From positions 1 to 34,048 of IMG/VR virus record IMGVR_UViG_3300042691_029452: 34,048 nt of DNA. One strand, given 5' to 3'. Made by a program: the position numbers and the translations under genes. Origin of the DNA: a virus. A model generated the notes under the pieces. It saw only the letters and a program-made list of their open reading frames with translations. It searched no databases and had not been told where the DNA came from. This document shows positions 21,095 to 30,075 of the stretch, piece after piece (position 1 is the first letter of the stretch; each line of letters opens with the position of its first letter).

Positions 21095-21488
21095 TATTTT
21101 AGAGTCGTTTGTTCCAAAATTTTTGGTAAACTTAAATAAAAAAAACGATGATATTATAACAGTATCTACGAGAAACTTTTCTCCGGAAGGAGATGTGTAT
21201 GTAGTAGATACTCGTGTATTATCACCAAGTGTTATACAAACGACGCAATCATTACAAGAATTGCAACCAGAAATATCTAATGTGTATCCGTATAAAGTTG
21301 TTACGCCGTTAGATTATGATGGTTCTACAATTATTATTAGTCCGAGTATAGACACAATACCAACTGCATCACAGGGATACTATGCTCCAATTTATTTTGA
21401 AAGGTATAATGCCGATGTTATTAAAAATATAGATAAACGTTTTACCGAATTATCTGTTGTCATTACACCGCCAACCACGGCAGAATAA
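21087..21488 (+). CDS. Small structural protein (133 aa)
   Basis: Overlaps the preceding gene by 8 bases. Begins MSNILESFVPKFLVNLNKK, then a Thr/Ser/Val-rich beta-type sequence with a DYDGSTIIISPSID block and a C-terminus rich in Thr and Pro. There is no catalytic motif. It is likely a tail or fibre accessory, from its place in the late block and coupled start. No family is recognised. Confidence 0.6.
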   Translation: MSNILESFVPKFLVNLNKKNDDIITVSTRNFSPEGDVYVVDTRVLSPSVIQTTQSLQELQPEISNVYPYKVVTPLDYDGSTIIISPSIDTIPTASQGYYAPIYFERYNADVIKNIDKRFTELSVVITPPTTAE

Positions 21489-21490
21489 GT

Positions 21491-22351
21491 ATGCCAAATC
21501 AATATAATTTTAGAAGTGATATAACAACCAATACAAATCCAAGATTTCTAGCTTCTAGAATTGTAAAGATTCCAGAAGAATTGATTTTGTATGAGGAAAT
21601 TCCTGCAAGTTTTGCATATGATGCGGATGATAATATTGAATTACATTTTTATGTTATACCATCAAACGAATTATTGTTGAGTGCGTTGGTTAAGTTGGGA
21701 GATGGTATAGTTAAAACACATTTAGTTGAATACGTAGATAGAACTTATAAAAACTATGTGCGTATAGATTTTACAAAACTATTTTTAGATAAAAATTTAA
21801 TACTTGTTCCAGGAGATTATAAAGTTTCTATAAACTTTTTTTCCGATGAAATTGGTGCGTATGATAATAAAATTTTAAACATAGATGCTATATCAGAATC
21901 AAGAACTGAGGTTCAGCTTTCGTTTAATAACACGGTGGATCAAGTCAGTATAGAAGAAAATAATCGCTTGGCAAAAGAATTTGTAGAAAAATCTTTTAAT
22001 AAGGTTGATGCAATTGGTGCTGCTCAAAAAATATTTAAATCCGGCGTTGAATTAAATGATCCAACCGAAGGAGTTACTGCTACGACTGTAATACAGAATG
22101 TAGAAGTTGTTGATGGGCAAACCTATGAAAATACAGTCGGTAGAATTGATAAAATTCAAGCACGAGAACAATTTGAAAAAGATTTGAATGATTTCATAGT
22201 AGATTTATATAAAACTATAGTAGAAGAAATAGTTATTATTAATGACGAGCGGATTCAAGAAGATGAATATCAATCGTTTATACAAGCTGTGGTTGATAAA
22301 AAGTTAGAAAGTTTTAGGAAAACTGTTGATACTAGAATTCAAGTAAGTTAA
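21491..22351 (+). CDS. Structural protein with beta domain and C-terminal coiled coil (286 aa)
   Basis: Residues about 1-135 are beta-rich (FASRIVKIPEELILYEEIPA-like wording, then HFYVIPSNELLLSALVKLGD), ending with a possible small domain. Residues about 150-286 are helical and strongly charged, with a coiled-coil-like end (LESFRKTVDTRIQVS). No clear ribosome site precedes ATG, which follows the upstream stop after 2 bases. It is probably a fibre or wedge linker that trimerises through its C-terminal helix (inference). Confidence 0.6.
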   Translation: MPNQYNFRSDITTNTNPRFLASRIVKIPEELILYEEIPASFAYDADDNIELHFYVIPSNELLLSALVKLGDGIVKTHLVEYVDRTYKNYVRIDFTKLFLDKNLILVPGDYKVSINFFSDEIGAYDNKILNIDAISESRTEVQLSFNNTVDQVSIEENNRLAKEFVEKSFNKVDAIGAAQKIFKSGVELNDPTEGVTATTVIQNVEVVDGQTYENTVGRIDKIQAREQFEKDLNDFIVDLYKTIVEEIVIINDERIQEDEYQSFIQAVVDKKLESFRKTVDTRIQVS

Positions 22352-22354
22352 TAT

Positions 22355-24049
22355 ATGGCAAAACCGTTTAATTTAGGCAAATTTATTAATCCACTAATAA
22401 CAGAAGAAGACTCGCAACTTACCGGTGGCGGGGGTGGTAGTGGTGGTGGCGGTGGTATAACCCCAACACCAACCCCAACTCCAACATCAACCACGGGTAA
22501 TTCTTCAGCGGACGAATGTTCTATAGTGGATCAAAACTGTCCAAAGGGATATGTTTGTCAGCTTGTATCATCTGGTGGCGGGGGGTTGGGATTTTTTGCT
22601 GTTCCTACGTTTAAAGCAAAATGCGTTCCTGTTCCTGCACCAACTCCGACTCCAACACCAACTCCGACTTCTACGGGAGATGATACAGGGCGTGCAAAAA
22701 TTCGTTGTTGTGGACCAGCAACTAATAATATTTGCGGAGAAGTAAGCGGAACATCATGTCCCCGAGGAACAGCAGAATGCGATACGGCAGGAACATCATG
22801 TAAGAAAGACACTACATGTATAGTAGAACCAGTTGGACCAACCGAATGTGACGGAAAAAATGTAGTTCAGCCATACAGAAACACTGATTGTTCAATTAAA
22901 CCAGTTCTTCTTAATACATGTTCAGAAAAATGTCGTAATGGAAAATGTGAAACTGCTCCAACTTGCACAGAAGAATTTATAGGTGAAAAGGGATGTTCCG
23001 ATGGTAATGTTGTAAGAACATACAGAAAATCTGATTGTTCAACGGAAGTTAGAACGATTGAAGTATGTTCAAACGGATGTAAAAATGCACAGTGTAATAA
23101 CTGCCGACCCAACAAAGAGTTTTTGGGTTGCACGGGTTCAACCGGAAGATATGCAAATGGGTCGTGTGGAGAGAACACAATTTCCGGTGATCCACGATGC
23201 ACATGCGTTCCAAAAAATCCTCCGATACGAACATGCGAAGGAACAACGGGTGTATATAATGATGGGTGTAGCGAGATTCCGGAACGAAAACTCAATGACC
23301 CCGCATGTATAACATGCACGGCTGGGTATGAATGTGATGGAACTACTGCACGTGTATTTGATGGAACTAAAAACGCTGATGGCACATGTAAGTCAACAAA
23401 TTCTCTAAATGATAGTCGGTGTATTCAGCAGTGTGGCGGTAATAGATTTGGGGTATGTCCACCAAATCAAATATGTATTCCGATACCACGCCCTGGCATC
23501 GGAATAGAATATTTCTGTGGAACTGGTGGGCCAACTCCTACTCCTACACCAACCCCAACATCAACTGGTGGCGGTGGTGGTGGAGGAGGTCAAGCACCAA
23601 CACCCACGCCTACACCAACACCCACGCCTACACCAACACCCACGCCTGTTTTATGGAGAAATTGTATAGATGGAAAGCTTAACCCGTCTCCGGTTCCATC
23701 TGATTATAAATTAAGTAACTATTTAGGTATTGGTGGGGGAGTATGTTGGGAACCACGGACAATTGTTAGTTTTGAACCTGATTTAGCAACCGCGTTTAAT
23801 TTTGTATATCAAAGAGGTTCGGAAAATTATCAATCACCGATTTCCGTGAAGGCGATGAACCCAGCATATGCTACTACATATGAAATTTCATTTGAGACAA
23901 ACTCAGAAATTTCTATAAATCCACCAAAATTTACGGTTTCTCCTAGAAATTCAACTACATTTTCTTTAAACGTAATGCCCTCCTTGTATGAAAAGTTAGG
24001 AGATGGGGATTCGGCACTAAAGTTAAATGTTGATATAAAGGAAGTATAA
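22355..24049 (+). CDS. Cysteine-rich, Thr-Pro-repeat virion-type protein (564 aa)
   Basis: Contains 40 Cys, 38 of them between residues 55 and 388. The order is: short N-terminus (MAKPFNLGKFINPLI), Gly-rich linker, (TP)n stretch near 36-44, Cys block, second (TP)n near 90-105, long Cys block, third and longest (TP)n with Gly runs near 393-433, and an Ig-like C-terminal domain (about 470-564). In the Cys block I see two tandem copies of one module (starting CIVEPVGP and CTEEFIGEKG, each with DGxNVVxxYRxxDC) and three of another (ending in SGDPRC, LNDPAC and LNDSRC). Disulfide-knot modules joined by rigid TP linkers are extracellular design. The gene lies inside the baseplate/tail block, so a receptor-binding or decoration role is inferred. 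Confidence 0.75.
   Translation: MAKPFNLGKFINPLITEEDSQLTGGGGGSGGGGGITPTPTPTPTSTTGNSSADECSIVDQNCPKGYVCQLVSSGGGGLGFFAVPTFKAKCVPVPAPTPTPTPTPTSTGDDTGRAKIRCCGPATNNICGEVSGTSCPRGTAECDTAGTSCKKDTTCIVEPVGPTECDGKNVVQPYRNTDCSIKPVLLNTCSEKCRNGKCETAPTCTEEFIGEKGCSDGNVVRTYRKSDCSTEVRTIEVCSNGCKNAQCNNCRPNKEFLGCTGSTGRYANGSCGENTISGDPRCTCVPKNPPIRTCEGTTGVYNDGCSEIPERKLNDPACITCTAGYECDGTTARVFDGTKNADGTCKSTNSLNDSRCIQQCGGNRFGVCPPNQICIPIPRPGIGIEYFCGTGGPTPTPTPTPTSTGGGGGGGGQAPTPTPTPTPTPTPTPTPVLWRNCIDGKLNPSPVPSDYKLSNYLGIGGGVCWEPRTIVSFEPDLATAFNFVYQRGSENYQSPISVKAMNPAYATTYEISFETNSEISINPPKFTVSPRNSTTFSLNVMPSLYEKLGDGDSALKLNVDIKEV
23596..23647 (+). repeat. 18-bp tandem DNA repeat, 2.9 copies, coding Thr-Pro
   Basis: Unit ACCAACACCCACGCCTAC at 23596-23613 and 23614-23631, with 16 of 18 bases at 23632-23647. 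It codes three Thr-Pro pairs per unit in frame with the Cys-rich protein. Copy changes by slippage would alter linker length in steps of six residues without breaking the frame. Shorter TP tracts at about 22461-22490 and 22640-22673 are less regular. Confidence 0.85.
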
Positions 24050-24052
24050 TAT

Positions 24053-24574
24053 ATGCCGATTAAAACTTCTACAACAGGAAATATTCCTTATCTAGAAAAT
24101 TACGATCCATTTAAATTATCAAATGGAATTGTAGAAGCTAGCACTATTTCTGATATGATAACGTATGATATTAAGCCACGAGACGTTTCTACAAATATAG
24201 ATTACGTTTTGGGCTCTGAGGATTTATACGTAGAGACGTTGAATATTAAAAATATAACCACGAATGCAAACATAGAAATAACAGTTAGATATTTCAAAAA
24301 TCTTTTTTTTATAGATTACAAACAACCGTCAGATACACGTGATGTGGGAACAGAACTTAAACAAATAAAAACGATACTTTCTGCCGGTTCAACTGCAACA
24401 TTTGATATTGTGTTAAACAATTCGTTAATTGATGCGGGAATATATACAAATTCGGTAAGTGCTAATTTAGTAATAGTTGCGAGAAATTTGCAAAATGGTC
24501 AGTTGATTACAAGACGCTCAGATGCAGTGTTATATACCGATCAATATTTTCCACAACGAGTGAGAATAGAATAA
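24053..24574 (+). CDS. Ig-like structural protein (173 aa)
   Basis: Strand-rich throughout: ISDMITYDIKPRDVSTNIDY, then a likely Ig-like beta sandwich with NITTNANIEITVRYFKN and an end block RSDAVLYTDQYFPQRVRIE. The region resembles the C-terminal Ig-like part of the preceding protein (strands with TTxNxEI and STxTFxxxxN wording), so the two may share a domain type. It is a short gene between two large ones; likely a tail-fibre or baseplate partner, from position. Confidence 0.6.
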   Translation: MPIKTSTTGNIPYLENYDPFKLSNGIVEASTISDMITYDIKPRDVSTNIDYVLGSEDLYVETLNIKNITTNANIEITVRYFKNLFFIDYKQPSDTRDVGTELKQIKTILSAGSTATFDIVLNNSLIDAGIYTNSVSANLVIVARNLQNGQLITRRSDAVLYTDQYFPQRVRIE

Positions 24575-24575
24575 T

Positions 24576-27500
24576 ATGCCACTGCCCGGATACGAAGAAA
24601 TTCCAGAAGATCGTGCACGATCTTATGAAGAAAGTAATAATATACCATCAAATTATGTTCGTATAAGAACTGTGATTGGTGGATTTGTTTGGGTAGACGA
24701 ACAACGTTTTCCACAAACTGCCGCTGCTTATAGAAGTGGTCAACTTACAGGAGGAGAACCAGCCGCCGCATCTGGAGTATATTTGCGAGTGTTACCCAAC
24801 CAAATATCATCACCAGTAACAGACAACACCCTTCCACAGAGCCCTGTTCAAGATCAAGTAAATTCATTTACAGGAACGTCATTTGCAGACGCAACTCCGA
24901 ACAGACCAAAAGTAAATGTTCGGGCAACATTTCCTATTAATGTAAAAATACTTCCGGCACAAACTAGTGAACAAAGAACTTCATGGCAGTATGATTTTGA
25001 TGTCAATATTATTCCTATTAATGTCAACATTTCGGAACCGCTAATCACAGCCTCATTTGGATTCTTAAATTCAATATTAAACAATTATGTTGATGAGGAA
25101 CGTGAGTTAAAAACGTTATTAAACTATGGTGACGATAAACAAACGGTTGCTCTTGCGTATCGATATGGTCCACAAGATGTCAATGGCGTAAACACAGTTC
25201 AATTAAAACTACTACAGCCAGTTCCGGAAGAAATACAACCAAACTCTTCTGTATTTTTGAGTAGAGAAGTTGCGAAAACTATAATTGATAAAATTAGAGT
25301 AAGATTTGCACCACCATTAAACACAACACCGTATCTCAGACCAAAAAACTTAGGTGCCGTGGCTAATTTGAGTCTCGGAAAAGTATTAAACAATGTAACA
25401 TTAAAGGTGTTGTCACTGCAGACGGGTTCCGTTAGTGCAGAAGATCTTTATAAGAATAAAACTTTTGAAGATCAAATTTTTAGAAGATGGTATTCGTATG
25501 ATTTCAATTCATCTGAATTGAATTTGGACTTTACCGATTATAATAATTTTGTATTTTATGGATCTGCTGCTATGAGACTCGCGGCATTCCGTGAAAAATT
25601 AAAACTTATAGAAAATATAGAAACTAATCGAATTCAATTTTTATCATCATCCGTATATACCGCACAATCATCGTCTGCAGCGGCAATCTTTATTCAAGAT
25701 AAGAGTGCGCAATATGCAAAAGAAAAAGAAGATATCATTCGTTCATTTGATCGCTATGAACAATATTTGTATTTTACATCGGGAACTGTGGCACCATATA
25801 CCGCCTCGGCATGGTATGCTGATGGAGGTGTAGAATTTAATTCGTCCTCTTATTGGCCGAAATCGGGAAGCGTAATTGCTCCTGTGTATAGTGCAATATC
25901 AGAGGAATGGTATGATTCTCAAAGTTTGATTGCGCAGAGATTTGATGAATTTAACGAAAACAATCTAGTCAATACAATTCCGACACATATACGAGAACAT
26001 GACGAGAATGCACCATATATAACATTTGTTTCAATGATTGGGCATTTCTTTGATACACTAAAGCCATATATTGATCAGTATCAGTATATATATGATCGTT
26101 CATTGGATCCAAATACTGGATTGTCAAAAGACTTGGTTAATGAGATTGCGGAAGCTGTTGGCTTTACAATGCCTACAGTTAACTCAATCTATAATTTGGC
26201 AGATAATATTCTTGGAACACAGGAAGATCAGCCACGCAGAGATCTTACGGCAGAAATTTATAAGAGATTATTGCATAATTTGCCATTCTTTGTCAAATCA
26301 AAGGGTGCAAAAACATCTCTTCAAACATTAATAAAAGCACTTGGATTAAGTAATCAATTAATTTCTGTAAAAGAAACTGGCATTGCCACGTCTGGATCAT
26401 ATTATATATTCGACGAATACTCGACGGGTGTATATTTTCCTGGACTGACGACCCAAAGTATAGGTGGAGGCATTTCATTAACTTCTGAATTTGGTGGCCC
26501 GTTAATTACAGAGCTTGGGCAGTTAATAACCACAGAGGAAGACCCATCTACACTTACGCTCCATTCTTACATAACTGTTCCATTAAGTGCTTCATTGAAG
26601 AGCCCAAAAACTCTTCAAATGAATTTGACTATTAACACGCCGACATTTACTACTATATTAAATGCTGATTCTGGATGGGCACTTGCTGCTGTTCCACATT
26701 CAACTATTTCTGGAATTGGTAAAGTTGTCTTATATGACAGCTCTGCAAATGTGGTCATGAGCACAGGGTATGAAGAAATATTTAATAATGAGTTATTCAA
26801 TATAACATTAAGATCTACACCAGCACAATCCAGTATACGGGTTATAAAAACCGAATCGGAAGATGTATTTTTCGATACGTTTGTAACAGAATCAGGATCA
26901 TTTAATAATGTGTGGCAAAATACTGGATATCTGTATATCGGTAGCTCTGGGTCGTTCTTCGGAAGTTCTTCGTTTGTAGGAACACTGGATGAAGTTAGAT
27001 TGTGGAGCGATGTTTTATCTGATGAAACCGTTGTAAATACTGCATTTGATCCAGGGTCCAACGCAGGAGATACATATACAGCCGCAGTTGATAGTTTAAT
27101 TTTGCAATTATCATTTAACAATATAAACACTGGTTCATTAATTACTAGTTCGTTATTCTTAAATGAAGCACCGACTTCATCGGCTTATTTACAATTTGTA
27201 TCTGCGTCTAATATTACAACTGGTAGCATTGCCCGATTTAATAGAACAGTTCGTCAACTTGTTCCAACTGTTGGTGTTACATCATATGTTTCTAACAAGA
27301 TAAAACTATTAGATCGCCCATCAAACGTTACTGATAAAAATGGCGTAATCAGACTTCATAAATCAAAGAGTATATTCCGTCCAGATAAAAAGAAAATAGC
27401 ACGTGGGCGAAATAGAATAGTATTAGCAAACTCTCCGGTTGAAATAGTTAACCAAAATATTATTCGTAATTTTGGTCTAGAAAATGTCAATACTGCTCTG

Positions 27501-29366
27501 GGTGTTCCGACAACGTTGTATAAGAATTTTGAAAGATCATTAGAATCTTTGCGGAAATATTATAACAAATATTACTATGTTGATGTCGATTTAAATCAAT
27601 ATATTAGAATATTATCTGAAGTATCTTCGGTCATGGATCAAGTGGTTGATTATTTCATACCATCACGTGCTTCTGCGTTAAAGGGCGTATTGATTGAGCA
27701 ATCTATACTTGAACAAACGAGAATACCTCCCATAAAAGATGCTCGTCTCTATGGAAATAATTCAAGAAAGACATTAAATGCTGTTGGATCACTGACGAGC
27801 AGTAGACCGGATTATAGTGCAACATATGCTGTATCATCAATAATAGAGCCATCTCCAGAAACAACTGGTAAATATACATTGATTCAGGCAGAAATGGATG
27901 CTGCTCCTGTATTGAAAGGAAGTACTTCATTGATTTCCGGATCTATTGATGTAGTGGATAATATATTGAGCGGTAGTGTTTCTCAATTAACTACAACAAT
28001 ACATACAGAAGAAACTACTGTCATTGCTTCTGAAAACAAATCGTATTCGGCTACAATAGATCACAATCTATTTGAAATGAATAAGATCCCTTATAATGCA
28101 AATAATAATGGATCGGTTGGGGCAGAACCATTTGATAGAATTTATCCAAGAAAATTATTGGCACAAGAAATTGAGCGGCCTCGTCATGGAGGAACACAAA
28201 GTATTTATTTACCTGCATTGTATGACATTCCACCAATTGCTGATTTTAAGGATTTGGGCGTATATACATTCTTTAACCATCCAGAAGGCGTATATAGATT
28301 CCCTGTTATTAAAAAGAAATTGTCATATATTCGTCCATTAAACCAACAATGGAATTATGGAACTCAGCAATTTGAAGGTATTACAACGTGGTCATATGGA
28401 AATGGATACAAGATATATGATGTAGTAATGCAGCAAGTGGATCTTCATGATTCTGGCAGTTTGTCAATTGAAACGATTCTTGCCGCTAGGGCAGGTAATA
28501 AATTATATTATGCATTTACAACTAGACCATCGTATGTTCCAACAACAGATGGCTCTGCATTTTACTCTGGAAGTGTTCCTTCATTTTTACCACCGTCATT
28601 GGATAGAGATAATTGGGAATTAATTAGATTTATTCCGGTGCTGGATTATGAACCACGGAGAGTCGTATTTGATACGTTCACCTTCCCAGATCCCAGAGAT
28701 ACGAATTACAAATTAACAACCGTTGCGTATGAATCGGCAATCGATGTTCCAAATAGATTTGTAGATAGTTATAATATACAAAATATTTCTGCTAACTCAT
28801 ACACGACTGGTGAACTGATAGTTCAAAATATTGCAAATTTGTTAGCAGTTCAATCAGAAGAAGCAAATATTAGACTGCGATTGTATAGAACTGCCTTTGA
28901 TAGAGATACCGACATTACTCGTCCAATTGAAACTCCTCCGTCTATAGACAGCGGATTACTGGTTGATATGACGATAGATCAGAGTAATGTGGCACAAGTT
29001 GTTGGACCTGTAGTATCATTAATCTCGGATACATCGCCGTTATCAGGAGTATTGTATTATACAATAGATAACTTGACAACTTCTCAAAAGATAGGATTTG
29101 TCTTATCACTATATTATTTTGCTATACAAATTCAGAGAAGAGTTCCGTGGGGATATCTCAGAAAGCATTATAGATATTTTAGAGATAATTCTACGGCTAC
29201 AAAGAGAAGAAATTACTTGGGTTGTAAGAATACTGCAAATACCACTATTGATGGATTACCTCCCGTGCAGGTATTCTATGGCGAAGGAACGGATTTGATT
29301 GTTTCGTCTACACAAACAAATCAAGAAATAATTACCGGCGGTGGCGGGCAATTAAATGTTACTTAA
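24576..29366 (+). CDS. Giant baseplate/tail protein with LamG-like domain (1596 aa)
   Basis: The largest gene of the window. Residues about 1-130 are Ig-like and Pro-rich. A helical region near 469-590 contains HDENAPYITFVSMIGHFFDT, YDRSLDPNTGLSKDLVNEI and LHNLPFFVKSKGAKTSLQTL. That last block matches the gpI/gp7-type tail proteins, which carry a similar LPFxxKxKGT segment. A concanavalin/LamG-like beta domain follows at about 650-822, with the typical GTLDEVRLWSDVLSDETV end strand. Further beta-rich modules continue to the C-terminus, which is Gly/Gln-rich. It is likely the gp7-equivalent wedge or a fibre-bearing protein, with the LamG domain as a possible sugar binder. Confidence 0.7.
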   Translation: MPLPGYEEIPEDRARSYEESNNIPSNYVRIRTVIGGFVWVDEQRFPQTAAAYRSGQLTGGEPAAASGVYLRVLPNQISSPVTDNTLPQSPVQDQVNSFTGTSFADATPNRPKVNVRATFPINVKILPAQTSEQRTSWQYDFDVNIIPINVNISEPLITASFGFLNSILNNYVDEERELKTLLNYGDDKQTVALAYRYGPQDVNGVNTVQLKLLQPVPEEIQPNSSVFLSREVAKTIIDKIRVRFAPPLNTTPYLRPKNLGAVANLSLGKVLNNVTLKVLSLQTGSVSAEDLYKNKTFEDQIFRRWYSYDFNSSELNLDFTDYNNFVFYGSAAMRLAAFREKLKLIENIETNRIQFLSSSVYTAQSSSAAAIFIQDKSAQYAKEKEDIIRSFDRYEQYLYFTSGTVAPYTASAWYADGGVEFNSSSYWPKSGSVIAPVYSAISEEWYDSQSLIAQRFDEFNENNLVNTIPTHIREHDENAPYITFVSMIGHFFDTLKPYIDQYQYIYDRSLDPNTGLSKDLVNEIAEAVGFTMPTVNSIYNLADNILGTQEDQPRRDLTAEIYKRLLHNLPFFVKSKGAKTSLQTLIKALGLSNQLISVKETGIATSGSYYIFDEYSTGVYFPGLTTQSIGGGISLTSEFGGPLITELGQLITTEEDPSTLTLHSYITVPLSASLKSPKTLQMNLTINTPTFTTILNADSGWALAAVPHSTISGIGKVVLYDSSANVVMSTGYEEIFNNELFNITLRSTPAQSSIRVIKTESEDVFFDTFVTESGSFNNVWQNTGYLYIGSSGSFFGSSSFVGTLDEVRLWSDVLSDETVVNTAFDPGSNAGDTYTAAVDSLILQLSFNNINTGSLITSSLFLNEAPTSSAYLQFVSASNITTGSIARFNRTVRQLVPTVGVTSYVSNKIKLLDRPSNVTDKNGVIRLHKSKSIFRPDKKKIARGRNRIVLANSPVEIVNQNIIRNFGLENVNTALGVPTTLYKNFERSLESLRKYYNKYYYVDVDLNQYIRILSEVSSVMDQVVDYFIPSRASALKGVLIEQSILEQTRIPPIKDARLYGNNSRKTLNAVGSLTSSRPDYSATYAVSSIIEPSPETTGKYTLIQAEMDAAPVLKGSTSLISGSIDVVDNILSGSVSQLTTTIHTEETTVIASENKSYSATIDHNLFEMNKIPYNANNNGSVGAEPFDRIYPRKLLAQEIERPRHGGTQSIYLPALYDIPPIADFKDLGVYTFFNHPEGVYRFPVIKKKLSYIRPLNQQWNYGTQQFEGITTWSYGNGYKIYDVVMQQVDLHDSGSLSIETILAARAGNKLYYAFTTRPSYVPTTDGSAFYSGSVPSFLPPSLDRDNWELIRFIPVLDYEPRRVVFDTFTFPDPRDTNYKLTTVAYESAIDVPNRFVDSYNIQNISANSYTTGELIVQNIANLLAVQSEEANIRLRLYRTAFDRDTDITRPIETPPSIDSGLLVDMTIDQSNVAQVVGPVVSLISDTSPLSGVLYYTIDNLTTSQKIGFVLSLYYFAIQIQRRVPWGYLRKHYRYFRDNSTATKRRNYLGCKNTANTTIDGLPPVQVFYGEGTDLIVSSTQTNQEIITGGGGQLNVT

Positions 29367-29378
29367 TTTTTAGCACTA

Positions 29379-29394
29379 TATATTTATATTAGAC
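29379..29394 (+). promoter_or_regulatory. Candidate late promoter before the 29419 gene
   Basis: TATATTTATATTAGAC lies 25-40 bases before ATG at 29419, in the only notable gap (52 bases) of this part of the late block. It shares an ATTTATA core and a downstream TTAGAC with the 14749 candidate. The match to the T4 late consensus is partial. Confidence 0.4.
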
Positions 29395-29418
29395 CTCTTA
29401 TAATTGGAGTTGATACAT

Positions 29419-30063
29419 ATGGGATATTTAACGGGAAATGAAATTACCGTGGATGCTATCTTGACTAAAAAAGGACGAGAGCTATTAGCAATGGGTCGCT
29501 CCGCTTTTAATGTCACGCAATTTGCGGTTGCAGATGATGAGATTGATTACGGATTGTATGACACTGCTCATCCGCTTGGAACGGCATATTATGGTAATGC
29601 AATCGAACGTATGCCGATTGTTGAAGCCTCTCCAGATGAAACACAAAATTTACGATATAAATTGGTAACGCTTTCAAGAGGTGCTGCTAATATCCCAACA
29701 ATTCAGGTGGGCATTGCTGCTATAAATCTAACGTATAGTGCAACTGCAAATCCAACATCTCCTACAATTAAGCCAACTACAAGCGATGGCACATTAAACG
29801 GCCCCGCATTTGGCTATACAGCTATTTTATATGATAGCGAAGCTGCTGTGTTGAGTGGAACACCAGTTCCAGGAGCAAGCACTGTTCCGGTGTTCTTTGG
29901 TGATGTTCCTTTGACAAACGCGGTAGTTTTAAGAGGTCTAGATTTTACATTACGTCCACGTAACGTAACTAAGAAAACTGAAACACAGTTAGTAATCATT
30001 GGAAATGAAACCGGTGCAACCGTAACTATTCCGGTTACTATTAATCCAGCAACGACTAGCTAA
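29419..30063 (+). CDS. Tail structural protein of the MGYLTGNEITVD type (214 aa)
   Basis: Start at 29419 with GGAG about 9 bases upstream. The N-terminus GYLTGNEITVDAILTKKGRE and a following FNVTQFAVADDEIDYGLYD are characteristic of a structural protein repeated in aquatic T4-like phages. The C-terminal half is an Ig-like Thr/Val/Pro-rich beta domain (RNVTKKTETQLVIIGNETG). No enzymatic motif. It is likely part of the tail or fibre network. Confidence 0.7.
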   Translation: MGYLTGNEITVDAILTKKGRELLAMGRSAFNVTQFAVADDEIDYGLYDTAHPLGTAYYGNAIERMPIVEASPDETQNLRYKLVTLSRGAANIPTIQVGIAAINLTYSATANPTSPTIKPTTSDGTLNGPAFGYTAILYDSEAAVLSGTPVPGASTVPVFFGDVPLTNAVVLRGLDFTLRPRNVTKKTETQLVIIGNETGATVTIPVTINPATTS

Positions 30064-30075
30064 TAGGAAATTCAT

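Noticed and set aside
22461-22490. Short repeats that might suggest a CRISPR array
   Set aside because: The repeats are coding Thr-Pro tracts without unique spacers of even length; no array is present in the window.
22867-23385. Minus-strand frame of 172 codons inside the Cys-rich gene
   Set aside because: Antisense shadow of a repeat-rich sequence; no ribosome site and it sits within a well-supported plus-strand gene.
26615-27130. Minus-strand frame of 171 codons inside the giant tail gene
   Set aside because: Antisense to the LamG-like region; no ribosome site, no motif.
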